A stretch of 10,516 nt of DNA from Elusimicrobiota bacterium. Its GTDB lineage: Bacteria; Elusimicrobiota; UBA5214; JBBAAG01. Positions 8,209-10,516 of this stretch are shown piece after piece. Position numbers and translations under genes: made by a program. Position 1 is the stretch's first letter; every line of letters begins with the position of its first letter. Location of the stretch: the NCBI GenBank assembly GCA_041658405.1, contig JBBAAG010000092.1, positions 1-10,516 on the forward strand. Direction: 5' to 3'. The notes under the pieces were generated by a model that was given only the letters and a program-made list of their open reading frames with translations, made no database searches and had not been told where the DNA came from.

Positions 8209-9336
8209 TTATTTTACAACCTGATGATAAGTATTTAAAGTATCCTCAACCACGGCTTCCCAATTGTATTCACACTTAACTTTTTCTCTTGCTGCGCTAC
8301 CCATGCCATTAAGGACAGAATCTTCATAGGAGCATATAGCACCCATTTTTTCTGCAAGATTATCAAAATCATTCATATTATGCAGCATACCGTACCTATC
8401 TTCGGTAATAACCTCCTTATGCGGTTCAATATCGCTCACCAAACACGGTAATTGGTAACTCATAGCTTCCAATAACGCTATCGGCAATCCTTCAAGTTTA
8501 GACGGCATAACAAAGATTTTAGCACCGCTAAACACTTCATTCTTAAGTTCACCTGTAACATATCCGGTGAATACTATATCAGGATCATCCCCAGCAAGTG
8601 CATGTAAACTTTTCACATACTCATCTGTTGCACTTGACCCGCCGGCAAGGACAAGTTTTAACCCTTTATCCTTCATCAACCCACGGTTTTTCTTGTATGC
8701 CTTGATCACCCACTCAACCCTTTTTTCGGGTGTCATACGCCCCATCCATAATAAATACTTTTTATGTTTAACCCCATACTTTTCCAATCCACCCGCGGAG
8801 GATGATATCACAGGCAGTGTCACGCCATTAGGTATATAATTAACGATCTTCCCATACTTTTCCTCAAAATACTTTTTCATAGTTTTTGATACCACAATCG
8901 TCCGGTCAGGAAACATTACTGCCGGGAATTCCGACATTTGAAGAAACGCACGCGCAAGCATACCCCATTTATCCGCCTGCCAATCCAACCTATGAACAGT
9001 GACAACAATATTTTTCCCAAACATTTTTGGTATCCAACAAAAAAACGCGGGCCCTAACGCATGAAAATGTATGATATCATACTTTTGGAATGATGCCGCT
9101 ACCGCTGCCTGTACTGCATACGTAGCAGCATCAAAATTTTTTGAGTTTACACTATTGATATGAACTAACTTAACACCTTTATAGTTATCGTGTTTATCTT
9201 TCACATACCACGCACGGGTATAAACATCAACACTATGCCCGAGACTCACCATCCGCACAGCAAGTTCTTCTACATGCGCCTCAATCCCGCCCCATAACGA
9301 CGGGATACCTTTTTGCCCTATAAACGCAATTTTCAT
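8209..9336 (-). CDS. GT4 family glycosyltransferase
   Basis: A 375-residue GT-B enzyme of family 4. It opens KIAFIGQKGIPSLWGGIEA, the GIP-x-x-x-GG-x-E pattern shared with rhamnosyltransferase-like GT4 enzymes of exopolysaccharide loci. HFHALGPAFF (90-99) and VTVHRLDWQADKWG (112-125) follow; most relatives have VHGLDWQ, so R116 replaces a usual glycine. The donor domain has WMGRMTPEKRVEWV (197-210), VLAGGSS (229-235) and the E-x7-E motif EGLPIALLE (E282, E290), then SDIEPHKEVI. It is expected to act on the cytoplasmic side, adding a sugar to the lipid-linked acceptor; the sugar is not predictable. ATG 9336 directly follows the radical SAM stop codon (TAGATG) with no good Shine-Dalgarno, suggesting coupled translation. 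It is followed by the only long gap inside the operon. Confidence 0.93.
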   Translation of the reverse strand: MKIAFIGQKGIPSLWGGIEAHVEELAVRMVSLGHSVDVYTRAWYVKDKHDNYKGVKLVHINSVNSKNFDAATYAVQAAVAASFQKYDIIHFHALGPAFFCWIPKMFGKNIVVTVHRLDWQADKWGMLARAFLQMSEFPAVMFPDRTIVVSKTMKKYFEEKYGKIVNYIPNGVTLPVISSSAGGLEKYGVKHKKYLLWMGRMTPEKRVEWVIKAYKKNRGLMKDKGLKLVLAGGSSATDEYVKSLHALAGDDPDIVFTGYVTGELKNEVFSGAKIFVMPSKLEGLPIALLEAMSYQLPCLVSDIEPHKEVITEDRYGMLHNMNDFDNLAEKMGAICSYEDSVLNGMGSAAREKVKCEYNWEAVVEDTLNTYHQVVK

Positions 9337-10290
9337 CTACTTAGAAGCCCACTTATTTGCAAGTATCCATTTTATAGGAATTAAAACATTTTTTTTCATT
9401 GCCGGTGCCGCACTGCCTACCATCCAACAATTTTTTTCGCATTTCCGAACTTTTGCGCGCACACTTACCGCAGCAGCACTCTGCCAAATCTCATCAAACT
9501 TTTGTTTCTTAAGGCTCCCCATACTTTCTTCCATAGCATTACACGGCCGTATTTCACCAAATGGATCAACAAAAAAAACATCGCTTCCCATCTCACACGG
9601 CAATAACCGTTTGTTACCGTACACATAGTTCACTATCCCGTGGTTAAAATACGCGCGGAACCAACTCTTTGGTTTTTTACTCTTGAATAACTCATGGATA
9701 AGTTTTTTGAACTCCCCGGCAACTAAGCCCTTATCTTCGATAACATTGTCCATCTTATGAAAATAATAATTATTATGCACAATCGCCGTTGCAAATTCCA
9801 TATCCAACGCACACGCAAGATGGTATAACGGTATCAAATCCTTAGCGTTTTTATCTGACACAGTAATACCAAACCCAATATCCTTAAGCCCCATCCGCTG
9901 AAGTTCAATCAATGTCCGTACTCCATGATCAAAACCGTCACGTATCCCGCGTAGCTCGTCATTAGTTTTCGGCAACCCTTCAATACTGATACGTATCCCC
10001 AGCCAGGGATACTTCTCCGCCAGTTTGATAATCCGTTCCGTAAAATATCCGTTAGTACTAATAACGATACGCTTAGTTTTCGGTTGTACAACCTTTATTA
10101 TATCTTCCAAATCCTGACGTACAAACGGTTCACCACCGGTAATATTGGTGAACTTCATCTCAGGCAGTGACTCCAGGTGTGACGGCTGAATTTCATCCTC
10201 AACCTTAGACGGATAATTCCAGGTGTTACACATGTAACACTTAGCATTACAACGATACGTTACTGCAATCAATCCTTCAAGTTTAACCAT
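9337..10290 (-). CDS. Radical SAM enzyme with shortened SPASM/twitch-like C-terminus
   Basis: A 317-residue radical SAM protein. C14, C18 and C21 form the CX3CX2C motif that holds the catalytic [4Fe-4S] cluster; TGGEP (51-55) is the SAM-binding motif, and VISTNG (76-81) and IRISIEG (99-105) are core barrel strands. The C-terminus has C232-x12-G-x4-C250 (GEIRPC), the opening of a SPASM domain, then only C284 and C288 instead of the full cysteine set. These four could bind one auxiliary cluster, as in twitch domains. Relatives modify peptides, sugars and cofactors, so the substrate here is unknown; the setting suggests modification of a sugar, glycan or lipid carrier. The last 20 residues, rich in Lys, Trp and Ile, may form a membrane-contacting helix. 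It is the first complete gene after the candidate promoter, and its stop abuts the next GT4 start. ATG 10290 puts the CX3CX2C at the usual distance from the N-terminus. Confidence 0.92.
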   Translation of the reverse strand: MVKLEGLIAVTYRCNAKCYMCNTWNYPSKVEDEIQPSHLESLPEMKFTNITGGEPFVRQDLEDIIKVVQPKTKRIVISTNGYFTERIIKLAEKYPWLGIRISIEGLPKTNDELRGIRDGFDHGVRTLIELQRMGLKDIGFGITVSDKNAKDLIPLYHLACALDMEFATAIVHNNYYFHKMDNVIEDKGLVAGEFKKLIHELFKSKKPKSWFRAYFNHGIVNYVYGNKRLLPCEMGSDVFFVDPFGEIRPCNAMEESMGSLKKQKFDEIWQSAAAVSVRAKVRKCEKNCWMVGSAAPAMKKNVLIPIKWILANKWASK

Positions 10291-10339
10291 TTGTTTTTAC
10301 TATCTCTTTCTTTAACAAACAATCAGTGACACCAAAATA

Positions 10340-10357
10340 GGAATAATATGACATTCC
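10340..10357. repeat. Short inverted repeat over the -10 box
   Basis: GGAAT (10340-10344) and ATTCC (10353-10357) form 5-bp arms around an 8-bp centre that contains most of the -10 box. The geometry suits a small operator, but a 5-bp inverted repeat can arise by chance and no regulator is identified. Confidence 0.3.
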
Positions 10358-10372
10358 CCCTTCTTTTGTCAA
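10343..10372 (-). promoter_or_regulatory. Candidate sigma-70-type promoter for the radical SAM to GT2 operon
   Basis: On the minus strand a perfect -35 box TTGACA (10372-10367) and a five-of-six -10 box TATTAT (10348-10343) are 18 bp apart. Predicted transcription starts near 10336, giving a leader of about 46 nt before ATG 10290. The -35 lies 11 bp past the stop codon of the preceding GT4 fragment, and I see no terminator between them. The promoter may therefore boost transcription inside a longer gene cluster rather than begin it. Confidence 0.65.
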
Positions 10373-10383
10373 AGTGTACTATT

Positions 10384-10516
10384 TCACACAGAGGCATAAA
10401 TATCTTTTAATCTACTGATAAACTTTTTTGAATCAAATTTTTCTTCCACCATATTCCTCGCATTTATTCCGTATTCCATTAGTTTACTGCTATCCATCAA
10501 TACAGTTTTCATAACC
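10384..10516 (-). CDS. Probable GT4 glycosyltransferase, C-terminal fragment
   Basis: Only the last 43 codons and the TGA stop (10386-10384) are in the window; the gene continues past the right edge. The visible end contains KLMEYGINARNMVEEKF followed by DSKKFISRLKDIY. This is the typical closing helix of GT4 enzymes, where G-x-x-A-R-x-x-V-E-x-x-F is followed by a basic/aromatic helix ending in IY that crosses back to the N-terminal domain. The catalytic region is not visible, so the family call rests on this tail and on the neighbouring transferases. The end is 93 bp upstream of the radical SAM gene on the same strand, with a candidate promoter between them. Confidence 0.7.
   Translation of the reverse strand, partial: VMKTVLMDSSKLMEYGINARNMVEEKFDSKKFISRLKDIYASV

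Noticed and set aside
10291..10336. Possible JUMPstart/ops element in the leader of the operon
   Set aside because: I looked for the GGCGGTAGC ops core in the leader and found no match, so there is no support for RfaH-type antitermination.
10291..10383. Rho-independent terminator between the GT4 tail and the radical SAM gene
   Set aside because: No GC-rich hairpin followed by a T run is visible on the minus strand; only short AT-rich stretches and the 5-bp repeat at the promoter occur.
1..10516. CRISPR array, tRNA/rRNA gene, insertion sequence or phage module
   Set aside because: No regularly spaced repeats, cloverleaf-like sequence, transposase or integrase motif was seen on either strand, and coding sequence fills nearly the whole window.

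Overview
This window is a run of polysaccharide (O-antigen, capsule or exopolysaccharide type) biosynthesis genes, all on the minus strand and read from right to left. It holds eight complete genes and one partial gene at each edge. By eye the G+C content is about 40%. Bacterial origin is supported by ATGA/GTGA start-stop overlaps, a near-consensus sigma-70-type promoter, and Wzx- and Wzy/WaaL-like proteins. The lineage cannot be fixed from sequence alone. Radical SAM, TPR and carbohydrate-binding-like genes inside a glycosyltransferase cluster would fit an uncultured Gram-negative-type lineage such as Elusimicrobiota or Omnitrophota, but that is a low-confidence guess.

Layout in the direction of transcription: (1) 10516-10384, the last 43 codons of a probable GT4 glycosyltransferase; (2) 10383-10291, a 93-bp spacer with a strong candidate promoter (TTGACA, 18 bp, TATTAT); (3) 10290-9337, a radical SAM enzyme with a shortened SPASM/twitch-like C-terminus; (4) 9336-8209, a GT4 glycosyltransferase; (5) a 43-bp AT-rich spacer, then 8165-6465, a multi-pass membrane protein with TPR repeats and a C-terminal domain resembling the CBM60 xylan-binding family; (6) 6460-5249, an O-antigen polymerase/ligase-type membrane protein; (7) 5252-4101, a GT4 glycosyltransferase starting with GTG; (8) 4094-2655, a Wzx-like flippase; (9) 2650-1529 and 1532-408, two GT4 glycosyltransferases; (10) 411-1, the first 137 residues of a GT2 enzyme resembling polyprenol/dolichol-phosphate mannosyl- or glucosyltransferase.

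The complete genes are tightly packed: three 4-bp overlaps, one directly abutting pair, and gaps of 4-6 bp except for the one 43-bp gap. They very probably form one operon. The likely division of labour is cytoplasmic assembly of a lipid-linked repeat unit by the GT4 enzymes, flipping by the Wzx-like protein, and periplasmic polymerisation or ligation by the Wzy/WaaL-like protein. The TPR/carbohydrate-binding-like protein may assist on the membrane surface. The radical SAM enzyme presumably makes or modifies a building block, but its substrate cannot be read from the sequence. No initiating phosphoglycosyltransferase, chain-length regulator or export porin lies in the window, so the locus extends beyond it or relies on genes elsewhere. 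I saw no tRNA, rRNA, CRISPR array, insertion sequence or convincing terminator, and no gene-free stretch longer than 93 bp.
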